Below are positions 1-6,953 of a stretch of DNA of 7,091 bases, one piece after another. The translations under genes and the position numbers were made by a program. The notes under the pieces were generated by a model. That model saw only the letters and a list, made by a program, of their open reading frames with translations, was not told the DNA's origin and made no database searches. The stretch covers positions 1 to 7,091 of the forward strand of contig JAVBSN010000006.1 of NCBI GenBank assembly GCA_031547045.1, written 5' to 3'. The DNA is from JAVBSN01 sp031547045 (GTDB lineage: Bacteria > Bacillota > Clostridia > Lachnospirales > Lachnospiraceae). The stretch's first letter is position 1; the number at the start of each line of letters is the position of its first letter.

Positions 1-1
1 A

Positions 2-1111
2 GCAACAGAAACTGTAAATGTATCAGATATTTCAATTAACGCACCAGCAGCAATTTTAATGGAAGCAAATACAGGTCAGATAATATATGAGAAAAATGCT
101 GATGAACAACTAAGACCAGCTAGTGTTACTAAAGTAATGACGTTACTTCTTATTTTTGAAGCATTAGATAGTGGCAAAATCAATTTAACAGATAGCGTAA
201 CTGTTAGTGAGCATGCAGCTTCTATGGGTGGTTCACAGGTGTTTCTTGAAGCAAATGAGACACAAACAGTTGAGGATATGATTAAATGTATATGTATTTC
301 TTCGGCTAATGACGCATCTGTTGCAATGGCAGAGTATATTGCTGGTAGTGAAGAAGCATTTGTTGCAATGATGAATCAAAGAGCAATAGAACTTGGTATG
401 AATAATACTAATTTTGTTAATTGTTGTGGTTTAGATGCTGATGGTCATTTGACTACTGCTAGAGATATTGCAATAATGTCTAGAGAATTAACTGTAAACC
501 ATAATAATGTTTTTAATTATACAACCATATGGATGGATTCAATTATCCATAATACAGCAAAAGGTTCTAGTGAATTTGGATTATCAAACACTAATAAACT
601 TATAAGACAATATGAAGGCGCTACTGGACTTAAAACTGGTTCGACATCAGTGGCAAAGTATTCACTTTCAGCTACAGCAACTAGAAATGGTATTGATTTA
701 ATCGCTGTTGTAATGGCAGCTCCAGATCACAAAGTTAGATTTACAGATGCATCCAAGCTATTGGATTATGGATTTGCAAATTGTTATATATATGAAGATA
801 CTGAAATGTTAGGTGAGATGAGTGATATTCCAGTATCAAGAGGAAAATCAGAAAATGTAGGTTTTCAACCTATTAATAATTATAGATTTGTATGTATCAA
901 AGACCAAAATCCTGAATTAATAACAAAAGATATTGTAATAGATAGTAACATAGCACCTATTAAAGAAGGTGATACTATTGGAAATATTATTTATTATTAT
1001 GATGGTGTTGAAGTTGGTAAAATTGATATAAAAGCTTCTTCCTCTGTAGAAGAAATAGACTATAGATATTGTTTAAGTTGGGTATTTAATAAATTACTAT
1101 GTAGGGGATAA
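2..1111 (+). CDS. D-alanyl-D-alanine carboxypeptidase (PBP5/DacF type), 5' end outside window
   Basis: Serine DD-carboxypeptidase of the S11 family. It removes the terminal D-Ala from peptidoglycan pentapeptides outside the membrane. The reading frame is open from the first full codon at base 2, so the ATG at 59 is an internal Met and not the start; the signal peptide and true start lie upstream. All three active-site motifs are present: SVTK (nucleophile Ser codon 122-124), SAN (Ser codon 302-304) and KTG (Lys codon 632-634). The stretch just before SVTK, with APAAILMEANTG, is the usual beginning of the mature enzyme. The part after about base 780 fits the PBP5 C-terminal beta domain. The last residues (YCLSWVFNKLLCRG) are hydrophobic with basic residues and could be the membrane-anchoring helix. 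The stop lies 2 bp before the next start. DacF beside spoIIA genes is the classic sporulation context, but no spoIIA genes follow here, so a vegetative DacA-like role is equally possible. Confidence 0.95.
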   Translation, partial: ATETVNVSDISINAPAAILMEANTGQIIYEKNADEQLRPASVTKVMTLLLIFEALDSGKINLTDSVTVSEHAASMGGSQVFLEANETQTVEDMIKCICISSANDASVAMAEYIAGSEEAFVAMMNQRAIELGMNNTNFVNCCGLDADGHLTTARDIAIMSRELTVNHNNVFNYTTIWMDSIIHNTAKGSSEFGLSNTNKLIRQYEGATGLKTGSTSVAKYSLSATATRNGIDLIAVVMAAPDHKVRFTDASKLLDYGFANCYIYEDTEMLGEMSDIPVSRGKSENVGFQPINNYRFVCIKDQNPELITKDIVIDSNIAPIKEGDTIGNIIYYYDGVEVGKIDIKASSSVEEIDYRYCLSWVFNKLLCRG

Positions 1112-1113
1112 AA

Positions 1114-2034
1114 ATGAATGTTTATTTAACTGGAAAAATCAATTTAATTTACATTTTAACGGTTATACTAATATTATTAGTTATATTAATATTTATTTTA
1201 ATTATATCTAGTATTGTTGAAAATGGTAAAATAAGAGTTAACCCATATAAGATATATTCACCAAAAATACCATCAGTATTTAATGGATATAAAATATTAT
1301 TTATTTCAGATTTGCATAATGTTAATTTTGGAAAAGATAATGATGTTTTAATTAATAGAATAGAAGAACTTAATCCTGATATTATTTTATTAGGGGGAGA
1401 TATGTTTGTTGGAAAACCTAATAGGCAAACAGTAGTTGCATCAAAATTAGTTAATACTTTATCTAGTAAATATTCAACGTATTATGCTATAGGGAACCAT
1501 GAATTACGAGTTAAAACTTATGAGAAGTATGGAGATATGTGGAAAACATATTTATTAGAACTATCAGAAGATACTAACTGGTTAATAAATGAATATATAG
1601 ATATTACTAAAGATAAAAATGTATTAAGAATATATGGATTAGATATGGATAAATCATTTTATAATAGGCATCATAAAACAAAAATGGATGATAACTATTT
1701 AAACAATACATTGAAAGATGTAAACAATGATTTCTATAATATATTAATTGCTCATAACCCAGAGTATTTTAACGAGTATTCTTTATGGGGAGCAGATTTA
1801 ACATTATCAGGGCATAATCATGGTGGCATAATATATTTACCACTTATTGGTGGTATTATTTCAACTCGAGGGCGATTATTTCCTAAATATGATAAGGGGT
1901 TATTTAAATCACATAATCATTATATGATATTAAGTAGTGGCTTAGGAAGTCATACAATTAAAGCACGATTCAATAATATACCGGAAATTATATTATTAGA
2001 ATTATATAATGATGCAAATGAGAAGGTTGAATAA
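1114..2034 (+). CDS. Membrane-anchored metallophosphoesterase (YkuE/YaeI-like)
   Basis: Calcineurin-like phosphoesterase of 306 residues with a dinuclear metal centre; the substrate is unknown. The metal and catalytic motifs appear in the expected order: D66-x-H68 (SDLHN), G-G-D96, G127-N-H129-E, H214-N-P and G233-H-N-H236-G-G. Residues about 9-32 form one strongly hydrophobic segment, so the catalytic domain is tethered to the membrane. The layout of one N-terminal anchor, then DLH, GGD, GNHE and GHNHGG, is that of the YkuE/YaeI group; some relatives act on envelope lipids such as UDP-diacylglucosamine, but nothing here identifies the substrate. The start is chosen because AGGGGAT (1103-1109), inside the end of the preceding gene, is a good ribosome binding site and the gap is only 2 bp, so translation is probably coupled. 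It sits between two peptidoglycan genes, which suggests an envelope role. Confidence 0.9.
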   Translation: MNVYLTGKINLIYILTVILILLVILIFILIISSIVENGKIRVNPYKIYSPKIPSVFNGYKILFISDLHNVNFGKDNDVLINRIEELNPDIILLGGDMFVGKPNRQTVVASKLVNTLSSKYSTYYAIGNHELRVKTYEKYGDMWKTYLLELSEDTNWLINEYIDITKDKNVLRIYGLDMDKSFYNRHHKTKMDDNYLNNTLKDVNNDFYNILIAHNPEYFNEYSLWGADLTLSGHNHGGIIYLPLIGGIISTRGRLFPKYDKGLFKSHNHYMILSSGLGSHTIKARFNNIPEIILLELYNDANEKVE

Positions 2035-2045
2035 AATAAATTAGT

Positions 2046-2050
2046 GGGAG
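2046..2050 (+). promoter_or_regulatory. Ribosome binding site with long spacing
   Basis: GGGAG is the only purine-rich Shine-Dalgarno-like block before the ATG at 2065. It leaves a 14-nt gap, longer than the 4-8 nt seen at the other starts in this window. An in-frame TAG at 2053-2055 blocks any start closer to it other than a non-standard ATT at 2062. The next in-frame ATG is at 2113, with no better site in front. I therefore keep 2065 and expect weaker initiation than for the neighbouring genes. Confidence 0.5.
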
Positions 2051-2064
2051 ATTAGTATTTAATT

Positions 2065-3933
2065 ATGGGTGCAGAGAACAAAAATGGTATACCAACAGTA
2101 AATGTAGATGAGATGGATATTGAAATTAAAAACAATAATGAAGATATATCTACAGAAGAAGTTACAATATCAAACGATGAAACAGAGAACACTTCAGAAG
2201 AAGCAAGTGCAGAAAACACCACAGAAGAAGCAAGTGCAGAAAACACAGAAGATAACACAAATGTTGAAATTGAAAAGGTTGAAGACAGTGTAGAGGATGC
2301 AGTTAACGAAGGTACAGTTGAAGATGCAGAAACTGAAGTAGTAGAAGAAAGCAAAGAAGATACTGAACTTGAAATATCTGAAGATAAAGTTGAAGAAAAC
2401 CCAAAAGTTGAAGTGTCTAAAGATAGTACAGCCGATGAAGCTCTAGCAACTAAAGAATTTTCAGAAAGTGTATCTATCACACACGAAGAGCCATATGTAG
2501 ATAGTAATGCTATTAATAAGTTTGCAAAGAGAAAGAAAATTACAATAATTACATTAGCTTCAATTTTGGGTGCTATTTTTGTTGTATATATAGGTTTTGT
2601 AATATTTTTTAGCAATCATTTTTTCTTTGATACTAAAATCGCAGGTGTTGATGTATCAATGAAGTCTGTTTCAGAAGCAACTAAACTAGTTAATTCTGTT
2701 GCTGATAATTATTCTTTAACAATTTCGGAAATTGATGGTGATAAGACAATAATAAATCGTGAAGATGCTGATATTAAGGTAGTTGTAGACAGTAATATGA
2801 AAGATATATGCAAAAAACAAAATTCATTTGCATGGCTTTTTAATATAAATTCATCATATAATTATAATATTGATGTAACAGTTACTTATGACGAAAACAA
2901 ATTAATTCAAACTATAGATAGCCTTCCTTGTATGCAATCTGAAAATATGGTTTCACCAGTCAATCCAATTCTTAAATATGAAGATGGACAATATATAATC
3001 GTAGAGGAAGTAGAAGGTTCAACAATTAATAAAGATAATTTTACAAACGCTATTATAGAGGCTCTTAATGCAGGTGAAAATACTTTAATTGCTGATGATG
3101 CAAATGTTTATGTAAGGCCTGAATATACATCTGAATCACAAGAAGTAATAGATGCTCTTAATGAACTTAATAGTTATGCTAACATGGTAATAACATATAA
3201 AATGGGCGAAAATCTTGTGCCTATTGGTTTAGAAGAGATACACAACTGGCTTACTATAAGTAGTTCATATGAGGTGTCTTATAGTGTATCTAAAATAGGT
3301 AAATTTGTTCATGATTTCGCTGAGAAATATGATACTTATGGAAAAGAACGAACTTTTACAACCTCTAAGCGAAAAACAATTAAAGTATTAGGAAAATATA
3401 TGGGATGGCAAATTGATCAAGAAGCGGAAGTTGAAGCTTTAGAAACTATTTTACAAGATGGTTATAGTATTCATAGAGAACCTGAATATAGTCAAGTCGG
3501 TATAACTTATGGTGATGAAAACGATATAGGAAATACATATATCGAAGTTGATTTAACTAATCAACATGTATATGCTTATAAAAATGGAAGATTGTTTGTG
3601 GATGGCGATATTGTATCTGGAAATGTTGCATTAAGACATACAACACCTGCTGGATTATATCAAATAAAATATAAACAATCTCCAGCAGTATTAAGAGGAA
3701 AGAAATTAGAAGATGGAACTTATGAATATGAATCACCAGTAACATATTGGATGCCATTTAACGGTGGAATAGGACTTCATGATGCTGATGGATGGAGAAG
3801 TAGATACGGAGGTTCTATATATCTAAGAGCTGGTTCACATGGTTGTGTTAATATGCCTAGATCAGTTGCAAAAGAAATATATAAGAATTTTGATGCAGGA
3901 ACCCCTGTTGTATGTTACTACTACGAGGATTAA
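2065..3933 (+). CDS. L,D-transpeptidase (YkuD domain) with acidic cytosolic tail
   Basis: Membrane-bound L,D-transpeptidase of 622 residues, expected to form 3-3 peptidoglycan cross-links from tetrapeptide donors. Order of parts: residues 1-130 are a low-complexity acidic tail (45 Asp/Glu against 8 Lys and no Arg); KRKK at 155-158 is the inside-positive anchor; about 159-183 is the single membrane helix; about 190-450 fits one or two PG_binding_4-type domains (the IAGVDVSMKSVSEA stretch after the helix is typical); about 490-620 is the YkuD catalytic domain. The catalytic motif is complete: H572 (GLHDA), then S591-H592-G593-C594-V-N596, with C594 as nucleophile. The topology places the acidic tail in the cytosol and the enzyme outside. 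The carboxypeptidase two genes upstream makes tetrapeptides, the substrate this enzyme class needs. The stop overlaps the ribosome binding site of the next gene. Catalytic assignment is firm; the tail's function is unknown. Confidence 0.93.
   Translation: MGAENKNGIPTVNVDEMDIEIKNNNEDISTEEVTISNDETENTSEEASAENTTEEASAENTEDNTNVEIEKVEDSVEDAVNEGTVEDAETEVVEESKEDTELEISEDKVEENPKVEVSKDSTADEALATKEFSESVSITHEEPYVDSNAINKFAKRKKITIITLASILGAIFVVYIGFVIFFSNHFFFDTKIAGVDVSMKSVSEATKLVNSVADNYSLTISEIDGDKTIINREDADIKVVVDSNMKDICKKQNSFAWLFNINSSYNYNIDVTVTYDENKLIQTIDSLPCMQSENMVSPVNPILKYEDGQYIIVEEVEGSTINKDNFTNAIIEALNAGENTLIADDANVYVRPEYTSESQEVIDALNELNSYANMVITYKMGENLVPIGLEEIHNWLTISSSYEVSYSVSKIGKFVHDFAEKYDTYGKERTFTTSKRKTIKVLGKYMGWQIDQEAEVEALETILQDGYSIHREPEYSQVGITYGDENDIGNTYIEVDLTNQHVYAYKNGRLFVDGDIVSGNVALRHTTPAGLYQIKYKQSPAVLRGKKLEDGTYEYESPVTYWMPFNGGIGLHDADGWRSRYGGSIYLRAGSHGCVNMPRSVAKEIYKNFDAGTPVVCYYYED
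2195..2246 (+). repeat. In-frame tandem repeat, 27-bp period, two copies
   Basis: A 25-base stretch at 2195-2219 recurs identically at 2222-2246. The period is 27 bp, so the reading frame is kept. It encodes EEASAENTT followed by EEASAENTE in the acidic tail of the L,D-transpeptidase. Identity down to the codon level suggests a recent duplication, and copy number may vary between strains. Confidence 0.85.
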
Positions 3934-3947
3934 GGAGGTAGATACTA

Positions 3948-4766
3948 ATGAAACCATATGATAAGTTAACAAAATGCTATAACAGCATTAAAGACAAGAT
4001 TAATTTTCAACCTAAGGTAGCATTAATTCTTGGTTCTGGATTGGGTGAAGTAGCAGATGAAATAGAGATTTCTCATACAATTAATTATAATGAGATTGAA
4101 GATTTTCCTATATCAACTGTAGAAGGACATAAAGGTCGTTTTGTATTTGGTTATATTAGTAAAGTTCCAGTAGTTATAATGCAAGGAAGAGTTCATTACT
4201 ATGAAGGATATGATATGTCAGATGTTGTACTTCCAACTAGATTAATGAAACTAATGGGTGCTGAAATACTATTTTTAACAAACGCTGCTGGAGGTATTAA
4301 TTACAATTTCAAAGGCGGAGATTTAATGATTATTAAGGATCATATATCTAATTTTGTACCATCACCTCTTATTGGTGAAAATATTAGTGAATTAGGTGTA
4401 AGATTCCCAGATATGAGCAAAGTATATGACGAGGATTTACAAGAATTAATTAAAAAATCTGCTAGAAAGCTAGATATAGAAGTTAAAGAAGGCATTTATG
4501 TTCAATTTACTGGACCTAATTTTGAAACACCAGCAGAAGTTAGAATGGCAAGAATATTAGGTGGAGATGCTGTAGGTATGAGTACAGCTTGTGAAGCTAT
4601 GGTGGCAAATCATATGGATATGAAGATATGCGGAATATCATGTATTGCTAATCTAGCTTGTGGTATGACAACATCACCACTTACTCATAATGAAGTACAA
4701 GAAACAGCGAATAGAGTTTCTAAAGATTTTAAAGCACTAGTAAAAGACGTTATTTCTACTATGTAA
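3948..4766 (+). CDS. punA: Purine nucleoside phosphorylase (trimeric, 6-oxopurine type)
   Basis: Cytosolic enzyme that cleaves inosine, guanosine and their deoxy forms with phosphate to give free base and (deoxy)ribose-1-phosphate. At 272 residues it is normal length for the trimeric PNP family. Motifs by analogy with the mammalian enzyme: phosphate site S30 in LGSGLGE, H61 in EGHKGR, R81 and H83 in QGRVHYYEG; N112 in LTNAAGG; F192-E193 in GPNFETPAE for the base; M211-S212 in VGMS for the ribose; N235 in CIANLACG for the 6-oxopurine. The Asn at 235 argues for guanine/hypoxanthine nucleosides rather than adenosine. The residue just before it is Ala, where many relatives have Thr or Ser. A strong AAGGAGGT (3932-3939) sits 8 nt before the ATG and overlaps the preceding stop. 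The next gene, a nucleoside deaminase, starts 14 bp downstream and probably supplies its substrate. Confidence 0.95.
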   Translation: MKPYDKLTKCYNSIKDKINFQPKVALILGSGLGEVADEIEISHTINYNEIEDFPISTVEGHKGRFVFGYISKVPVVIMQGRVHYYEGYDMSDVVLPTRLMKLMGAEILFLTNAAGGINYNFKGGDLMIIKDHISNFVPSPLIGENISELGVRFPDMSKVYDEDLQELIKKSARKLDIEVKEGIYVQFTGPNFETPAEVRMARILGGDAVGMSTACEAMVANHMDMKICGISCIANLACGMTTSPLTHNEVQETANRVSKDFKALVKDVISTM

Positions 4767-4780
4767 AGGTGGGATAGCTT

Positions 4781-6067
4781 ATGAATATACGGTTATATAA
4801 TGCAAGAATACTTACCATGGAAGATTTCAATATAATACATGGGGAACTATGGGTTAGTGATGGTAAAATTATTCGTGTAGGCGATAACATAATTGATAAT
4901 TATATGATGGCTTGGGATGAAGAGATTGATTGCGAAAATAATCTACTCATGCCAGGATTTAAAAATGCTCATGCTCATGCGCCTATGACATTTCTACGAT
5001 CATACGCTGATGACTTACCTTTGCAAGAATGGCTATATAACAAAGTATTTCCAGCAGAAGCAAAATTAGATGCTGATGATATTTATCATTTATCTAAGGT
5101 AGCTATATTAGAATATTTAACAAGTGGCATTACAAGTAGTTTTGAAATGTATTATCATCCAGAAAGTATTTCAAAAGCTTCTACTGAATTAGGATATAGA
5201 ACAGTATTATGTAGCAGTGCAATAGGAGATATAGGTGCTAATAGATATAATTTATACAAATTAGAAGAAGAATATGTTAAGTATAATGATTACAATCCTT
5301 TAATATCATACAAGTTAGGATTTCATGGAGAATATACAACAAGCCGGGAGTTTATTGAATCAATAGGAGTGTTATCTAATAAATACAAAGCTCCTGTCTA
5401 TATGCATAGCCAAGAAACTGCTAATGAGATTAAGACATGTATTGATAAATATAATATTAGTCCTACTAAATTATTTGAAGAATGTGGGTTGTTTGAATAT
5501 GGAGGTGGCTGTTTCCATATGGTATATTCAGATGAAGAGGATATTAATATACTTAAAAAACATAACATTTCAGTTGTTACTAATCCAGCTTCAAATATGA
5601 AATTAGCTAGTGGAATTGCTCCTATATCAAAGTATGTTGATAATGAGATAAATGTTGCAATAGGTACAGATGGTCCTGCTAGTAATAATTGCTTAGATAT
5701 GTTTAGAGAAATGTTCCTTGTAACAGGCCTACAAAAACTATTACATAAAGATGCGGCATCAATGTCTGCTGAAAATGTATTAAAAATGGCAACTGTTAAT
5801 GGATCAATAGCAATGGGACTTAATAAATGTGACACCTTAAGTTTATATAAAACAGCAGATATTATAATGATAGACTTAAATAGGCCTAATATGCAGCCAA
5901 TAAATAACATTGTTAAGAATATTGTATATAGCGGAAGCAAAGATAATATTAAAATGACAATGATAAATGGTCAAATATTATATAGAGATGGCAAGTTTGC
6001 CAATCACATTAAGGAGAAATATATTTATGAAAATGCTAATAAGGTTACTATAAAAATATTATGTTAA
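4781..6067 (+). CDS. mtaD: Amidohydrolase, probable MTA/SAH (adenosine-type) deaminase
   Basis: Metal-dependent amidohydrolase of 428 residues in the ATZ/TRZ group. Its closest look is to 5-methylthioadenosine/S-adenosylhomocysteine deaminases, which convert the adenine ring to hypoxanthine. Metal and catalytic residues are visible: H64-x-H66 after MPGFKNAHAH, H182 (GFHGE), H209 and E212 (MHSQET), H246 (CFHMVY), D297 (GTDGPASNN). The segment RSYADDLPLQEWL (73-85) and NPASNMKLASGIAPI (268-282) are also typical of this subfamily. A strong AAAGGTGGG (4765-4773) lies 7 nt before the ATG. The gene is the last of the apparent operon and is followed by an intrinsic terminator. Paired with the purine phosphorylase upstream, it suggests deamination followed by phosphorolysis. 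Substrate choice among MTA, SAH, adenosine and other aminated nucleosides cannot be settled by motifs; related enzymes in the group act on guanine or cytosine. Confidence 0.88.
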   Translation: MNIRLYNARILTMEDFNIIHGELWVSDGKIIRVGDNIIDNYMMAWDEEIDCENNLLMPGFKNAHAHAPMTFLRSYADDLPLQEWLYNKVFPAEAKLDADDIYHLSKVAILEYLTSGITSSFEMYYHPESISKASTELGYRTVLCSSAIGDIGANRYNLYKLEEEYVKYNDYNPLISYKLGFHGEYTTSREFIESIGVLSNKYKAPVYMHSQETANEIKTCIDKYNISPTKLFEECGLFEYGGGCFHMVYSDEEDINILKKHNISVVTNPASNMKLASGIAPISKYVDNEINVAIGTDGPASNNCLDMFREMFLVTGLQKLLHKDAASMSAENVLKMATVNGSIAMGLNKCDTLSLYKTADIIMIDLNRPNMQPINNIVKNIVYSGSKDNIKMTMINGQILYRDGKFANHIKEKYIYENANKVTIKILC

Positions 6068-6089
6068 CATTTTCTATAAATTGTATTAT

Positions 6090-6117
6090 TTGATATAAAT
6101 TAGTAATATATTATAAA
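6090..6117 (+). promoter_or_regulatory. Candidate sigma-A promoter of the M23 gene
   Basis: TTGATA (6090-6095), a 16-nt spacer and TATAAA (6112-6117) match the housekeeping consensus at 5 of 6 positions each. Transcription would start near 6123-6126, within or at the edge of the 5' arm of the terminator hairpin, leaving a leader of roughly 25-28 nt. The background is very AT-rich, so chance matches are common. TTGTAT (6081-6086) with TAATAT (6104-6109) at 17-nt spacing is an alternative. Confidence 0.4.
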
Positions 6118-6150
6118 ACCTCCACATATACTATAAAGTGGAGGTTTTTT
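6115..6150 (+). terminator. Intrinsic terminator of the upstream operon, overlapping the next ribosome binding site
   Basis: A perfect 11-bp inverted repeat: AAAACCTCCAC (6115-6125) pairs with GTGGAGGTTTT (6138-6148) around a 12-nt loop, and the T-run reaches 6150. The GC-rich core followed by six T residues is a standard Rho-independent terminator, 47 bp after the deaminase stop. The same 3' arm holds GGAGG (6140-6144), which is 6 nt before the ATG at 6151 and is clearly the ribosome binding site of the M23 gene. The A-run on the other side means it could also work weakly in reverse. Confidence 0.85.
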
Positions 6151-6885
6151 ATGAAATTTTTTAATAAAAAGCTACATAATGTTAATCTTTTACCATTTAT
6201 TAAAATCACAGGAATATTAATTATCTTTTCTATTTGCTTTATATGCATTGAAAATTTTATTACATATCAAGCAAAAGAAAATTATCAAGTAGCATATTAT
6301 AATGAACTTGAAAATTTCAGAGCAAAACCGGACAAATATATTCTTGTGAAAAAGTATATTGTTAAAGAGAAAAACCAGATATATCAAGGATTTAATGAAG
6401 AAGTAAATACTATACAAAATGATATGAAATGTTTCCCTATAGAGAAATCTTATATATCATTAGTAGATTATGCTGATTCTTGGTATGGAACTAGAAGCTA
6501 CGGAGGTGAACGTAAACACGAAGGATGTGACATAATGTATACTAACAATATACGTGGAGAAGTGCCAGTGGTAAGTGTAAGTGATGGAGTTGTAACAAAC
6601 ATAGGATGGCTTAAACTTGGTGGTTACAGAATTGGTATAACATCAGAAAATGGCATTTATTATTATTATGCTCATTTATATAGCTTTGCTCCTAATTTAA
6701 AGAAGGGTGATTCTGTCCATGCTGGACAATTACTTGGATTTATGGGTGATTCAGGCTATAGTGATGTAGAAGGAACAGTAGGTAATTTTGACGTACATTT
6801 ACATTTTGGTATATATATGTATGATGATAAAGGATATGAGATTAGTATTAATCCATATTATTTTCTGAATTATGTACAAAAATAG
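6151..6885 (+). CDS. Membrane-anchored M23 family metallopeptidase (LytM domain)
   Basis: Zinc peptidase of 244 residues, expected to cleave peptide cross-bridges or stem peptides in the cell wall. Residues 14-34 form a hydrophobic helix after a basic N-terminus (KFFNKKLH), so the rest faces outward. Residues about 40-100 are a charged linker that I do not recognise. The M23 domain covers about 100-240, and its active-site residues are complete: H123 and D127 (HEGCD), H175 (YAHLY), H216-L-H218 (VHLHFG). Because both HxxxD and HxH are intact it should be catalytically active, unlike the degenerate LytM domains that only regulate amidases. The start has GGAGG 6 nt upstream, inside the terminator stem. 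It is short, with no LysM or SH3 domain, and resembles SpoIIQ in layout. A sporulation role is possible, but nothing nearby supports it. Confidence 0.92.
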   Translation: MKFFNKKLHNVNLLPFIKITGILIIFSICFICIENFITYQAKENYQVAYYNELENFRAKPDKYILVKKYIVKEKNQIYQGFNEEVNTIQNDMKCFPIEKSYISLVDYADSWYGTRSYGGERKHEGCDIMYTNNIRGEVPVVSVSDGVVTNIGWLKLGGYRIGITSENGIYYYYAHLYSFAPNLKKGDSVHAGQLLGFMGDSGYSDVEGTVGNFDVHLHFGIYMYDDKGYEISINPYYFLNYVQK

Positions 6886-6904
6886 AGTTTTTATAGGAAG
6901 TTTG

Positions 6905-6913
6905 TGGTATAAT
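6905..6913 (+). promoter_or_regulatory. Candidate extended -10 promoter of the alarmone synthetase gene
   Basis: TGG followed by TATAAT (6908-6913) is a perfect -10 with the TGn extension. No good -35 lies 16-18 nt upstream (GAGTTT at 17 nt), which an extended -10 can tolerate. Transcription would begin near 6920, giving a leader of about 70 nt. The 10-bp palindrome TAAGTACTTA (6920-6929) falls on the predicted start. Confidence 0.5.
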
Positions 6914-6947
6914 ATACTATAAGTACTTAGCGAGGTGTTAGACATTG

Positions 6948-6953
6948 TATAAT
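6948..6953 (+). promoter_or_regulatory. Second candidate -10 element
   Basis: Another exact TATAAT stands 38 nt before the ATG at 6991. It has no TGn extension and no convincing -35 at the right distance, so it is weaker than the element at 6908. It could be a second start site or chance in AT-rich DNA. Confidence 0.25.

Noticed and set aside
59..61. ATG at 59 as the start of the carboxypeptidase
   Set aside because: The frame stays open to the window edge, the residues before it (APAAIL) are conserved family sequence, and no ribosome binding site precedes it.
2052..2615. A 187-residue Ser-rich open frame on the minus strand
   Set aside because: It is the mirror of the Glu/Asp/Thr-rich codons of the L,D-transpeptidase tail. 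The low-complexity protein is a by-product of codon bias, with no recognisable domain, and the + strand gene is certain.
5398..5940. A 180-residue open frame on the minus strand
   Set aside because: It lies wholly inside the amidohydrolase, whose catalytic motifs (H209, H246, D297) fall in the same stretch; no domain or binding site supports the antisense frame.
6878..6892. AAAAATAGAGTTTTT as a terminator after the M23 gene
   Set aside because: The stem would be only five A-T pairs, too weak for an intrinsic terminator.
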